DNA from: Nonomuraea jiangxiensis
Lineage (GTDB): Bacteria; Actinomycetota; Actinomycetes; Streptosporangiales; Streptosporangiaceae
Reading direction: 5' to 3'
Length of the DNA: 64,000 nt
Assembly: GCF_900099965.1 (NCBI RefSeq)
Contig: NZ_FNDJ01000024.1
Coordinates: 62,001 to 126,000, forward strand
Made by a program: the position numbers and the translations under genes. Shown one piece after another: positions 24,516 to 32,859 of this stretch (positions are counted from its first letter, which is position 1; each line of letters begins with the position of its first letter). The notes below the pieces were generated by a model. The model did no database searches and was not told where the DNA came from. It saw nothing but the letters and a program-made list of their open reading frames with translations.

Positions 24516-24868
24516 GAAAGAGGGCTCCTTGCTCGGGATTCATTTCACTGACCAGCAGGTGAGCGCGGGCGCTGGGCCGAACAGAAGGCGCCGTCCCCGC
24601 ACGTGTGCCAGACCCGAGGTGGTGGCATCTCGTACTTCCACCGTACCCTCGGCCGGGTTGAGCATGAGGGGATGTCCTTCTCGCTTGGGGTCGCACACCA
24701 ACGCTTTCGTTCTCGCAGTCGCGTGAGTCCAGGCACGTAACAGACGAGTTTGCAGCCCCTTGGGCGCCACGCGAGCGCCATGGTCATTCAATGAACGGGC
24801 CCGAGCACGCGACCCTCACCGCCCCCCGGCCACTGGACGCGTGAGCGGGGGGCGATCGACGCGGTCGG
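24516..24868. other. Intergenic region upstream of the amidohydrolase gene
   Basis: 353 bp with no convincing gene. It holds the promoter of the amidohydrolase, the octamer TTCAATGA at 24787-24794 and, next to the downstream gene, a terminator hairpin. A short minus-strand frame (24540-24662, 40 codons) opens with ATG, but its third-position GC is low for this genome and it has no recognisable family. Confidence 0.4.
24820..24854 (-). terminator. Terminator of the ene-reductase gene
   Basis: Arms CGCCCCCC (24820-24827) and GGGGGGCG (24847-24854) with a 19-nt loop, placed 15 bp past the stop codon of the minus-strand ene-reductase gene. Confidence 0.5.
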
Positions 24869-25933
24869 TCAGGCGGGCAGGGCCGGGTAGTCGGTGTAGC
24901 CGGTCGCGTCGCCACCGTAGAAGGTGGCGGGGTCCGGGGTGTTGAGGGGGGAGGCGGTCTCCAGGCGGCGGGGCAGGTCGGGGTTGGCGAGGAAGAGCTG
25001 CCCGAAGGCGATCAGGTCCGCGGTCCCGTCGTGGATCAGCGCGAGCTCCTCCGGGCCGGTCGGGCGGTCGCCGGTGTGCGGGTTGAGGATGAGGGCGCCG
25101 GGGAACCCCCGTCGCATGGTGTGCGTCAGTTTGCGGTCGCCGGCCTCCATGATGTGCAGATACGCCAGGTCAAGGGTCGCGATCCGCGCCACGAGGGCCT
25201 CGTAGACGGCGTGCGGTTCGGGTTCGTGGATGTCGTTGTTCGTCGTACCGGGTGACAGGCGCAGCCCGGTACGGGCCCCGCCGATCGCGGAGGCGACCGC
25301 CGAGACGGCCTCCACGGCGAACCGGATGCGCCCCGGGACCGAGCCGCCCCAGCCGTCGGTGCGCCGGTTGGTGTTCGGGGCGAGGAACTGGTGGATCAGG
25401 TAGCCGTTGGCGCCGTGCAGTTCCACCCCGTCGAAACCCGCCTCGACGGCGTTGCGGGCGGCGAAGGCGTAGTCGGCGATGGTCTGCTCGATGTCGGCCT
25501 CCGTCAATTCGCGCGGGGTGACGAAGTCCCGCACGCCCTCGGGAGTGAACAGCTGTCCCCGCGCGGCGACCGGCGACGGCGCCACCGGGACCAGGCCGTC
25601 GGGCAGCAGGACGGGGTGGCCGATCCGGCCGGTGTGCAGCAACTGGGCGAAGATCCTGCCGCCCTCCGCGTGCACCGCGTCGGTCACTTTGCGCCAGGCG
25701 GCGACCTGCTCCGCGGAGTGCAGGCCGGGGGTGAACGGGTATCCCTGACCGATCACCGACGGCTGGACGCCCTCCGTGACGATCAGTCCGGCGGAGGCGC
25801 GCTGAGCGTAGTACTCCGCCGTCAGCTCCGACACCAGCCCGCCGTGGGCGCGGCTACGGGTCATCGGTGCCATGACGATCCGGTTGGCGAGTCGTGTGCC
25901 GCCGACGGTGATCGGGTCGAATGCGCTGGTCAT
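24869..25933 (-). CDS. Old yellow enzyme family ene-reductase
   Basis: 354 residues, ATG at 25933 with AAGGAG upstream. An FMN-dependent OYE/NemA-like TIM barrel: ITVGGTRLANRIVMAPMTRSRA, then GLIVTEGVQPS, IFAQLLHTGRIGHP, VEAGFDGVELHGANGYLIHQFLAPNTNRRTDGWGGS and LIAFGQLFLANPDLP. The substrate-binding His and Asn lie in the usual H-G-A-N motif. Members reduce activated alkenes, quinones, nitro compounds and nitrate esters. It lies 18 bp after the MFS exporter gene and surely shares its transcript, under control of the divergent MarR-type protein. A role in detoxifying electrophiles is the likely reading. Confidence 0.93.
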   Translation of the reverse strand: MTSAFDPITVGGTRLANRIVMAPMTRSRAHGGLVSELTAEYYAQRASAGLIVTEGVQPSVIGQGYPFTPGLHSAEQVAAWRKVTDAVHAEGGRIFAQLLHTGRIGHPVLLPDGLVPVAPSPVAARGQLFTPEGVRDFVTPRELTEADIEQTIADYAFAARNAVEAGFDGVELHGANGYLIHQFLAPNTNRRTDGWGGSVPGRIRFAVEAVSAVASAIGGARTGLRLSPGTTNNDIHEPEPHAVYEALVARIATLDLAYLHIMEAGDRKLTHTMRRGFPGALILNPHTGDRPTGPEELALIHDGTADLIAFGQLFLANPDLPRRLETASPLNTPDPATFYGGDATGYTDYPALPA

Positions 25934-25951
25934 AGGTGTCTCCTTAGTGAA

Positions 25952-27385
25952 TCAACGGGTCGGCGTCAGTCGTGGCAGCAGCACGCTGACGATCGCGATG
26001 GCCAGGCCGAGCCCGGCCGCCATGAGGAAGACCAGGTCGTAGCCGGCCGCGAGGGCCCCGGCCGAGGAGGTGCCGCCGGCCCGGGTCGCGGCCGTGGCTC
26101 CGGCGGCCGTCGCGAGCACCGCCAGGCCGATCGCCCCGCCCACCTGGGTGGCGGTGTTGGCCAGGCCGCCGATGACCCCCGCGTCCCCCTCCGGACCGTC
26201 GGCGGTCGCCGCCGCCATGAGGGTGGGGAAGGTCAGCCCGATGCCGGCCGCGACGACCAGCATGGGCCCGAGCACGCCGGTGACGTAGCCGGAGGCGGCA
26301 TCGGCCTGGGCGAGCCAGGCGAATCCGGCCACGAAACAGCCGCAGCCGGCCAGTACGAGGGCGCGCACGCCGGTCCGCGGCAGCAGGGCGGCGGCCCATC
26401 GGGCGACCAGCACGAACGTCACCGCCGCGGGTGTCTGCCCGAGCCCGGTCTGCAGCGCGCCGTAGCCGAGGACGTTCTGCAGCAACAGCGACGTGAAGTA
26501 CCACATCGCGATGGAGATCCCGCCGAACAGCAGCAACATGCCGTTGCCCACGGCCACCCCGCGGATGCCGAACAGCCGCAGGGGCATGATCGGCCGGTCG
26601 GCGAAACGACCCTCGACCAGGACGAAGACGATGAGCAGGAGCAGGCCCGCCCCGGCCGGCCCGGCGACCGACACGGACGTCCAGCCATGATGATCGGCGC
26701 TCTGCATAACCCCGTAGACCAGCGCGGCCAGCCCCGCCGTGCCCGTGACCGCGCCGGCGAGGTCGAGCCGTTCCCGCCGGCCAGCACGGGCGCCGGTCAG
26801 CGCCATCATGGCCACCACGATCAGCACCGCGCCGATCGGCACGTTGATGAGGAACACCCACCGCCAGGACAGGCCGGTGGTCAGGGCGCCGCCCGCGATC
26901 GCGCCCGTCACCCCGCCCACGCCGCCCGCGGCGGACCAGGCGCCGAACGCCCGGGCACGCGCATGCGCCTCGGTGAAGGAGGTGTTGATCACGGCCAGCG
27001 TCGCCGGGGCCATCATCGCCGCTCCCGTGCCCTGCGCGACGCGGGCGGCCACCAGGATCTCAGGAGCGGTCGCCAGGCCACCGGCCAGACTCGACACGGA
27101 GAACAGCAGCAGCCCGGCGACCAGCATCCGGCGCGCGCCGAACAGGTCCGTGGCGCGCCCGCACAGCAGCATGAAACCGGCGAAGGTGAGCAGATAGCCG
27201 TTCACCACCCAGGCCAGGCCGGTGGGGGTGAAGCCGAGGTCGCCGCTGATCGCGGGCAGGGCGACGTTAACGATGGACGCGTCCAGGATCACCATGAACT
27301 GGCCGGCGCACGCCAGCGCGAGGATCATCCAGGCGGGGCCGGCCGGCGGCCTGGCACGCGGGGTCGTGGTGCTGGTGCTGGTCAT
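25952..27385 (-). CDS. MFS drug exporter, DHA2 (EmrB/QacA) family
   Basis: 477 residues, with about 14 membrane helices expected. Family motifs: ASIVNVALPAISGDLGF in helix 1, WVVNGYLLTFAGFMLLCGRATDLFGARRML (motif A between helices 2 and 3), RVAQGTGAAMMAPATLAVI, and motif C GAWSAAGGVGGVTGAIAGGALTTGLSWRWVFLINVPIG. Exports toxic compounds by proton antiport. The ATG at 27385 was chosen over an upstream TTG (27421); it has no good ribosome binding site of its own and overlaps the stop of a 7-codon leader frame, so it may be reached by coupled translation. Operon with the ene-reductase. Confidence 0.92.
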   Translation of the reverse strand: MTSTSTTTPRARPPAGPAWMILALACAGQFMVILDASIVNVALPAISGDLGFTPTGLAWVVNGYLLTFAGFMLLCGRATDLFGARRMLVAGLLLFSVSSLAGGLATAPEILVAARVAQGTGAAMMAPATLAVINTSFTEAHARARAFGAWSAAGGVGGVTGAIAGGALTTGLSWRWVFLINVPIGAVLIVVAMMALTGARAGRRERLDLAGAVTGTAGLAALVYGVMQSADHHGWTSVSVAGPAGAGLLLLIVFVLVEGRFADRPIMPLRLFGIRGVAVGNGMLLLFGGISIAMWYFTSLLLQNVLGYGALQTGLGQTPAAVTFVLVARWAAALLPRTGVRALVLAGCGCFVAGFAWLAQADAASGYVTGVLGPMLVVAAGIGLTFPTLMAAATADGPEGDAGVIGGLANTATQVGGAIGLAVLATAAGATAATRAGGTSSAGALAAGYDLVFLMAAGLGLAIAIVSVLLPRLTPTR

Positions 27386-27405
27386 GGCTTCGGCCGCACG
27401 GTCAT
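27382..27405 (-). CDS. Seven-codon leader ORF upstream of the MFS gene
   Basis: ATG at 27405 encodes MTVRPKP and stops at 27382-27384, overlapping the MFS start as ATGA. A purine-rich GAGAGGGA lies 6-8 bases before it, whereas the MFS start has no ribosome binding site. A coupled or regulatory leader peptide is suggested, as is common for resistance genes; chance cannot be ruled out for so short a frame. Confidence 0.4.
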   Translation of the reverse strand: MTVRPKP

Positions 27406-27433
27406 ATCGAGTCCCTCTCAAGGTCAGGTAGAA

Positions 27434-27475
27434 TTAGTTAGCCGCATAATGTTATGCGCATAACTAACCTGTCAA
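27434..27475. promoter_or_regulatory. Nested dyad operator with embedded promoter between MFS and MarR genes
   Basis: Two inverted repeats share one centre: the inner pair CGCATAA/TTATGCG (27443-27449, 27452-27458) and the outer pair TTAGTTA/TAACTAA (27434-27440, 27461-27467). On the minus strand TTGACA (27475-27470) and CATTAT (27451-27446), 18 bp apart, form a good promoter for the MFS operon that the dyad covers. It is the obvious binding site for the adjacent MarR-type protein. Confidence 0.8.
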
Positions 27476-27485
27476 GGAGGGCTCC

Positions 27486-28418
27486 ATGGACTTCGAGCAA
27501 GCCGACGCCGTCAACCAGGCCATTCGCCTGCTGAGCCTGCGTCACCGGGCCAGGGCCGCGGCGCTGCTCACCCCGCTCGGCCTGCACCCCGGGCAGGAGG
27601 TGCTGCTGCTTGAGCTCGCCAGGACCGGCCCGATGATCCAGGCTCAGCTCAGCGACGTGCTCGGCTGCGAGCCGCCCAGCGTCACGCTCATGGCCCGCAA
27701 GCTCGAAGCCGCCGGCCACATCCGCCGCACCCCCGCCCCCTCCGACAAGCGCGCCAGCGTCGTCGAACTCACCGACAGCGGCACGGCGCTGGCCGACCAG
27801 GTCAAGCGGATCTGGTGCGACCTGGCGGAGGAGACCGTGGCCGGCCTGCCCGCCGAGACGGTGGCGGCACTGCCGGGCCTCCTCAACACCCTGACCGGCA
27901 ACGTGGACGCCCGGCGCCGCCGGCCCGGCCCGGTCGCGGAGTCACGGCGGGCCGGGCGGCACGACACGGGACTGACCGGAGCGTACGAACCGAGCGCCAT
28001 AGGATGGGTCCGCGAGCAGGTCGAGCAGATCATGCGCACCGGTACGACCGACGGCGTGACGATGAGGGATCTGCCCATCGTGCTGATGACCTACCGGGGC
28101 GCCAAGACCGGCAAGGTTCGCAAGACGCCGTTGATGCGGGTCGAGCACGACGGCCACTACGCGGCTGTCGCGTCCCAGGGCGGCGCGCCGGTCAACCCGC
28201 AGTGGTACGCCAGTCTGGTCGCCGAGCCGGTCGTCCTGCTCCAGGACGGCACGGTGACCCGGGAATACCGGGCACGTGAGGTGTCCGGCGAGGAGAAGGC
28301 CCTGTGGTGGCGCCGGGCGGTGGCCGCGTACCCGCCCTATGCCGACTACCAGCGCAATACCGACCGCCAGATCCCGGTCTTCGTACTCGAACCGGCGGGC
28401 GGGATCACCGAGGGCTAG
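27486..28418 (+). CDS. MarR regulator fused to a Ddn-like deazaflavin (F420)-dependent reductase domain
   Basis: 310 residues in one uninterrupted frame, ATG at 27486 with AAGGAGGG upstream. Residues 1-140 are a MarR winged helix: RHRARAAALLTPLGLHPGQEVLLLELARTGPMIQAQLSDVLGCEPPSVTLMARKLEAAGHIRRTPAPSDKRA. A basic linker (141-165) leads into a Ddn/nitroreductase-type split barrel (166-303) with the F420-family blocks YEPSAIGWVREQVE, YRGAKTGKVRKTPLMRVEHDG, ASQGGAPVNPQWYASL and AYPPYADYQRNTDRQIPVFVLEP. Ddn domains normally stand alone. No start codon with a ribosome binding site lies near the junction, so a fused product is expected. Divergent from the exporter/ene-reductase operon, whose promoter carries a matching dyad. 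It could couple cofactor or ligand binding to derepression (inference). Confidence 0.88.
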   Translation: MDFEQADAVNQAIRLLSLRHRARAAALLTPLGLHPGQEVLLLELARTGPMIQAQLSDVLGCEPPSVTLMARKLEAAGHIRRTPAPSDKRASVVELTDSGTALADQVKRIWCDLAEETVAGLPAETVAALPGLLNTLTGNVDARRRRPGPVAESRRAGRHDTGLTGAYEPSAIGWVREQVEQIMRTGTTDGVTMRDLPIVLMTYRGAKTGKVRKTPLMRVEHDGHYAAVASQGGAPVNPQWYASLVAEPVVLLQDGTVTREYRAREVSGEEKALWWRRAVAAYPPYADYQRNTDRQIPVFVLEPAGGITEG

Positions 28419-28646
28419 TCACTACACGCGGCGCTCAGCGGGCGTCGAGCCACAGCGGCGGCCTCCGGGGCGTCGGTGAGCCGGGCGCGGGCCATGCCCC
28501 CAGGGGAGTCGGCCGCAGGAGGTCCACCCACGGCCCGGCTCCGTCCGCTCGCGGGACGGTCCGGGCCTCCGAGCCGTGGACCAGCGCGACGCCACCGGCC
28601 GGGTGGGCAACGGGTTTGGGCTCCAGGCTCAGGGCAAGAGCGGGTC

Positions 28647-28889
28647 ATGGAAAAACAGGACCAAGTCCCCTCGGACCTGCCGGCGGCGGTGGGTCAGGTC
28701 AACGGCGAGAGCGACATCATCGCCGAACGCGCAGGAGTGGAGCTCAGGGAGACGCGCCGCCCGATCCCCGCGGAGCCGATCGAGCCCCCGCCCGACCCGG
28801 AGCAGAAGGTCGAGCACGAGCGGCGCGAAGCCGACGAGGAGGGCGAGGAGGCCGAGGACCCCAGCGCCCACCCCGAGCCCACCGGCTGA
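28647..28889 (+). CDS. Small acidic, Pro/Glu-rich hypothetical protein
   Basis: 80 residues, ATG at 28647, weak ribosome binding site. The second half is strongly acidic and low in complexity (PIPAEPIEPPPDPEQKVEHERREADEEGEEAED), probably disordered; the first half reads KQDQVPSDLPAAVGQVNGESDIIAERAGVELRET. No signal peptide or membrane segment. No family is recognised. The frame has consistent GC-rich third positions, which supports coding. Confidence 0.5.
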   Translation: MEKQDQVPSDLPAAVGQVNGESDIIAERAGVELRETRRPIPAEPIEPPPDPEQKVEHERREADEEGEEAEDPSAHPEPTG

Positions 28890-28907
28890 GACCAGTGAGC
28901 GGTCCGT

Positions 28908-29726
28908 TCACCGCCTGATGAGCTGCAACTCGCAGGATTGCCCTCGGTCGAGGTAGGTGACCCTGGCTCCGTGACCGGCCTGTTCCACCTTCTCGCGGAA
29001 GTCGGACAGGGGCGAGGAGAAGACGGTGTAGTCGTCGTAGTGGACGGGCACCACCACGCGCGGCCGGATCAGGTCCACCCATTGGGCGCCCTGCCGGCCG
29101 TCCATGGTCACCATCAGCATGCCCAGCAGCTTGGTACCGCCCAGGTGCACGATGCCGACGTCGATGTCGGGGAAGCGCCGCGGGATCTCCGCCAGTTCGC
29201 CGGCCATGAGCGTGTCGCCGCTGATGAGCATGCGCATGAGCACGTGTCCGCCGGGGTCGGAGAACTCCAGCAGGCTGCCCATGGTCTGCGGCATGAGGAA
29301 GTCGGCCGCCCCCGGACCATGCCGGGCGGGCAACGCGGTGACGCGCAGGGAGCCGTACTCGTTCGTCAGTTCGTTGGAGTGCCAGGTGTGCAGGGCCGCC
29401 ACGTCGGTGTAGCCCTGCCTGCGTAGTTTGCCGGCCGCCTGCGGGGTGGTGACGATGGGGGTCGCCTTGTCCAGGCCGTCACGGGCGACGCGGTCCCAGT
29501 GGTCACCGTGCATGTGCGAGAGCACGACGGCGTCCAGGGGCGGGAGCTGGTCCACGGTCAGGGCAGGATCCGTCCGCCGCTTGGCGCTGAGCCCGTAGCC
29601 CAGGTACGCGCGCTGCCCGCGGTGCAGGAAGTTCGGGTCGGTGAGGATCGTGAAGCCGTTGCACTTGATGAGCGTGGTGGCATTGCCGATGAAGAACACG
29701 CTCGCCTTGTCCTGCTCGCCGCGCAT
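28908..29726 (-). CDS. MBL-fold metallo-hydrolase (UlaG-like)
   Basis: 272 residues, ATG at 29726 with AAGGGGG upstream. Metallo-beta-lactamase fold: ASVFFIGNATTLIKCNGFTILTDPNF, then the zinc motif VVLSHMHGDHWD (H-x-H-x-D-H), further ligands in LPARHG, MLISGDTL and VVVPVHYDDYTVF. The N-terminal N-A-T-x-L-I and TDP motif match the UlaG/lactonase-like group of MBL proteins, which hydrolyse lactones or phosphodiesters; the substrate here is unknown. It stands alone, convergent with the acidic-protein gene. Confidence 0.88.
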   Translation of the reverse strand: MRGEQDKASVFFIGNATTLIKCNGFTILTDPNFLHRGQRAYLGYGLSAKRRTDPALTVDQLPPLDAVVLSHMHGDHWDRVARDGLDKATPIVTTPQAAGKLRRQGYTDVAALHTWHSNELTNEYGSLRVTALPARHGPGAADFLMPQTMGSLLEFSDPGGHVLMRMLISGDTLMAGELAEIPRRFPDIDVGIVHLGGTKLLGMLMVTMDGRQGAQWVDLIRPRVVVPVHYDDYTVFSSPLSDFREKVEQAGHGARVTYLDRGQSCELQLIRR

Positions 29727-29800
29727 CTCGGTGGCCCCCTTCCCAGCGGCATTTCCACTGGTCAGCGACTCCCTTCCCGGCCAGGCGGCCCCGACACGTG

Positions 29801-29834
29801 GGCAGGGGCCGGAGGCGTGCCTCCGGCCCCTGCC
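29801..29834 (-). terminator. Terminator after the DUF4236 gene
   Basis: A perfect 14-bp stem (29801-29814 with 29821-29834) and a 6-nt loop, GCGTGC. It lies 12 bp beyond the stop of the minus-strand DUF4236 gene, and separates it from the MBL gene. Confidence 0.75.
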
Positions 29835-29846
29835 GTTCCCGAGCGG

Positions 29847-30032
29847 TCAGCGCCCGCTGGTCGTCTTACGCCAGTGGAAGCCACCAGGCAGGTTGACTGA
29901 CACGGTCCGGCGCCCGTCCGCCCCCCGGGTGACCCGGAACAGCCGGTTGCCCCAGCTGTGTCCCACGCCGCCACGGGACAGGTTCAGCCGGAAGGGGCCG
30001 AACTTGATCGACTTTCGGTAGCTCCAGCCCAT
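29847..30032 (-). CDS. DUF4236 domain protein
   Basis: 61 residues, ATG at 30032 with GGAGGAAAGG upstream. The opening WSYRKSIKFGPFRLNLSRGGVGHSWG, then RVTRGADGRRTVSVNLPGGFHWRK, is the DUF4236 pattern: short beta strands, F-R-x-N-x-S-x-x-G-x-G-x-S-x-G. These proteins are usually the N-terminal part of longer ones or stand-alone, function unknown. Monocistronic, with its own terminator. Confidence 0.85.
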   Translation of the reverse strand: MGWSYRKSIKFGPFRLNLSRGGVGHSWGNRLFRVTRGADGRRTVSVNLPGGFHWRKTTSGR

Positions 30033-30113
30033 ATCGCCTTTCCTCCGTTGGGATCGCGAGGACCCCCAGCTACCCTGATTCAGCGCGATATATCGGGTTC
30101 AGTAAAATTCGGC

Positions 30114-32648
30114 TCAGCCGGCGTCCTGCGGTTGGTCCGCGGCCGTCAGCAGGGATCTGAGCTGTCCCCGCCCGGAGATCCCGAGCTTGGTGTAAACCCG
30201 CGCCAGGGTGTTGTCGACGGTGCGTACGGCCAGGCCCAGCCGCGTGGCGATCTGCTTGCTCGTGTGCCGGACGGCCAGGAGGGCGACCTGGCGTTCCCGC
30301 ACGCTCAGCACGTCGCCCAGATCCAGGTCGTCGAGCATGGGCGTGCGCGCGTCCTGGCACTTGGCACGCAGCGCGACGGCCTCGGCGGCGACCAGGCCCG
30401 CTGGTCCACGCCGCCCCGCCACCCGCAGCGTGTGCGCCGCCGCCGTGGCCAGCTCAGCCGCGTGCAGATGATGGCCGAGCGCGTCCAGCAGCCCGGCGGC
30501 CCGGCCGAGCCCGGCCGCGTCGCCGGTGGCCAGCGCGCGGGCCGCCGTACCGAGCGCGTCGGGCAGCGGGCCCTCCAGCGCGTCCAGCCGGTCGAGATCG
30601 GCGGCTCCGCCCAGGCGGGCGACGTCGTAGAGCGCCAGCGCCTCGACCGCCGGCTGACCGGCCGCCGCGGCGCGATCGGCCGCGCGCCGCGCGTACGACG
30701 TGGCGGAGTCGCCGTCCCCTGCGGCCCGCGCCACCCAGGCACGCCAGCTCTCGATCCACGGCTCGAAGATCTCGTTCGTGCCGTCCTCCAGGCGGTCGGC
30801 CGCGGCCATCAGCTCGCCCGCCGTACGGTCGTCGCCGCGCAGGGCACGCGCCCCGGCCAGCGCGGCGGACGCCAGGCGGCGCAGGCGCCTGGCGTCCGCA
30901 CGTTCCAGCCCGGTGAGCGCCTCGGCCAGGAGCCGGTCCGCGGTGGCCGGACCACCGGCCGCCAACGCGGCCAGGCCGCCCAGCAGCGCCCACACACTGC
31001 CGGGCACGGACGCCTCACCGGCCTCGGGGCCGCGCCGGCCGGCGGCGGCGATGGCCCCGGCCGCGGCCGGGCTTCCGGCCGCGAGGTGGGCCAGGCACGC
31101 CCCCGTCTCCATCTCGAACCTGGCCAGCGGCAGCGCCGCCGCGTGCGCCTCGGCGATCGCGCTGCCGTGCATCCGGGCCTTCTCCGCCTCCTCCAGCCGG
31201 CCCAGGAAGCCCAGCGCGCCCGTCGCCACCGCCGCCGCCCACACCTGGGCCTGCGGGTCGCTGTCGTGGCGATCCAGTACGGCCCGCGCCAGCCCCGCCG
31301 CGGCGGCACTCTGCCCGCAGAAGAACAGCAGGGACGCCCGCGAGGCCGTGATCGCCGGATGGGCGCCGGCCGCGTCCAGGGCACGCATCGCTCCGGCCAG
31401 ATCACCCTGCCCCCAGTAGAGGGACCTGGCCCGGATCGCCGCCCACCGGACCCGCTCGGCGGGCCGGGCGGGCGGGTCCGGCGACACCAGCGCGGCCGCC
31501 TCATCGCCGCGCCCCTGATACTCAAGTATCTCCGCCAGCAGCCAGGCGCCCTCCGCGCCGGGCTCGGCCTGCGCCGCCGCCCCGGCCAGGCGCTCGGCCA
31601 GCGCCAGTTCCCCGCATCCGACGGCGTGCCTGGCGCCCTCGCGCACCAGGTCAGGCCGGACGACGCGACCGCTCTCCACCTGCCACAGCGCGGCGCGCAG
31701 CACGTCCTCGCGCCGCCGTAACGGCGTGGCGATGAGGTGCTCGGCCAGGCTCCGGTAGATCTGCCTGGCCCTGGCCCTGGCCATCCGCTCCCGCAGCACC
31801 TCGCCGTGGAGCGGGTGCTCCAGCCGGACCTGGACCTGCCCGGCGTACTCCTCGCACACCAGCAGCCCGCTCTCCTCCGCCGCGGCCACCACCGCGCTGC
31901 CCGCCAGCTTCTCCAGGATGCCCAGCGGCACCGGCTCGCCGCAGGCCACCGTCTCCACCGCCGCGCGGGTGCCGGCGTCCAGGCTCTTCAGCCGGGACGC
32001 GACCAGCTCGATGAGCCCGCCGGGAACGGCCCCGTGCAGCAACTCCCACAGGGTCATCGGGTTGCCGCCGGAGCCGGCCCGCAGGCTCCGGCGCCGGGCC
32101 GCGTCGACCGTGCCGCCCGTGCTGTGGTCGATGAGCCGGTCCAGGACCGCTTCCGGCAGCGGCGGCAGCTCCAGGACCCTGGCCACGCCGTCCGCTGCCA
32201 GCCGGGCCAGGCAGTCGGCGAGCGGCTCCCCCGTACGCGCCGTCAGCAGCACGAACGCCCTTCCGCCCGCGACCAGCTGGGCGATCACCGTGGCGGAGGC
32301 GCTGTCCAGCAGGTGGGCGTCGTCCACGGCGATCGCGACCGCCTCCCGTCCGCCCCAGGCGGCCACCCGGGCGCGGATGGCCCTGACCGTCGCGGCGTCC
32401 CCGGCCGTGGGCGGGAGATCGTCGGGCACGAGCGGCACCATCGCCCCGAAAGGGATCGCGGTCGCCGCCCTGGTCGCCGCGATCCACAGGCGCCGGCGGC
32501 CCAGCTGCCGCAGCGCCTCCCGGGCCAGCCGGGTCTTCCCCGCCCCCGCGGGGGCGGGCAGCAGCACCGCGTGTATCCGCCGGCCGGCGAAGTCGCCCGC
32601 GATCCTGGCCAGAGCATCTTCCCGCCCGTCGAACGGCCACTGACGCAT
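30114..32648 (-). CDS. LAL-type LuxR family regulator (AAA ATPase-TPR-HTH)
   Basis: 844 residues from the ATG at 32648 (AAGGGTGG upstream; a GTG at 32669 is an alternative). The N-terminal STAND/AAA ATPase has Walker A LPAPAGAGKTRLA (about 30-43) and Walker B VAIAVDDAHLLD. A long alanine-rich helical (TPR-like) middle follows, and a LuxR/GerE HTH at the C-terminus: LSVRERQVALLAVRHTSKQIATRLGLAVRTVDNTLARVYTKLGISGRGQL. Such large ATP-dependent regulators of the LuxR family act as activators, often in carbohydrate use or secondary metabolism. The target is not evident; the divergent gene encodes a secreted lectin. Confidence 0.92.
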   Translation of the reverse strand: MRQWPFDGREDALARIAGDFAGRRIHAVLLPAPAGAGKTRLAREALRQLGRRRLWIAATRAATAIPFGAMVPLVPDDLPPTAGDAATVRAIRARVAAWGGREAVAIAVDDAHLLDSASATVIAQLVAGGRAFVLLTARTGEPLADCLARLAADGVARVLELPPLPEAVLDRLIDHSTGGTVDAARRRSLRAGSGGNPMTLWELLHGAVPGGLIELVASRLKSLDAGTRAAVETVACGEPVPLGILEKLAGSAVVAAAEESGLLVCEEYAGQVQVRLEHPLHGEVLRERMARARARQIYRSLAEHLIATPLRRREDVLRAALWQVESGRVVRPDLVREGARHAVGCGELALAERLAGAAAQAEPGAEGAWLLAEILEYQGRGDEAAALVSPDPPARPAERVRWAAIRARSLYWGQGDLAGAMRALDAAGAHPAITASRASLLFFCGQSAAAAGLARAVLDRHDSDPQAQVWAAAVATGALGFLGRLEEAEKARMHGSAIAEAHAAALPLARFEMETGACLAHLAAGSPAAAGAIAAAGRRGPEAGEASVPGSVWALLGGLAALAAGGPATADRLLAEALTGLERADARRLRRLASAALAGARALRGDDRTAGELMAAADRLEDGTNEIFEPWIESWRAWVARAAGDGDSATSYARRAADRAAAAGQPAVEALALYDVARLGGAADLDRLDALEGPLPDALGTAARALATGDAAGLGRAAGLLDALGHHLHAAELATAAAHTLRVAGRRGPAGLVAAEAVALRAKCQDARTPMLDDLDLGDVLSVRERQVALLAVRHTSKQIATRLGLAVRTVDNTLARVYTKLGISGRGQLRSLLTAADQPQDAG

Positions 32649-32859
32649 GCGATGACCACCCTTCCGCACCCGAGACGTTCCCCGGTGATCGATTCGCTTG
32701 GTCGGCGCCCGCGGATGACCGCCACTTGAGTAACGCGGAGCCGGCCGCCGGTCGGATGGAGTAAGGCGGCTGCTCTAGGCGCGTGATCGCGGGTCACCGG
32801 AAGCTCTGTGGCGAAAGCCGTGAGTACCCCCGACTCCAACGGAAGGACAGGTCATCCTC

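Noticed and set aside
24540..24791. Open minus-strand frame of up to 83 codons before the amidohydrolase
   Set aside because: Third-position GC is clearly lower than in real genes here, the longest form needs a TTG start, and no family is recognised.
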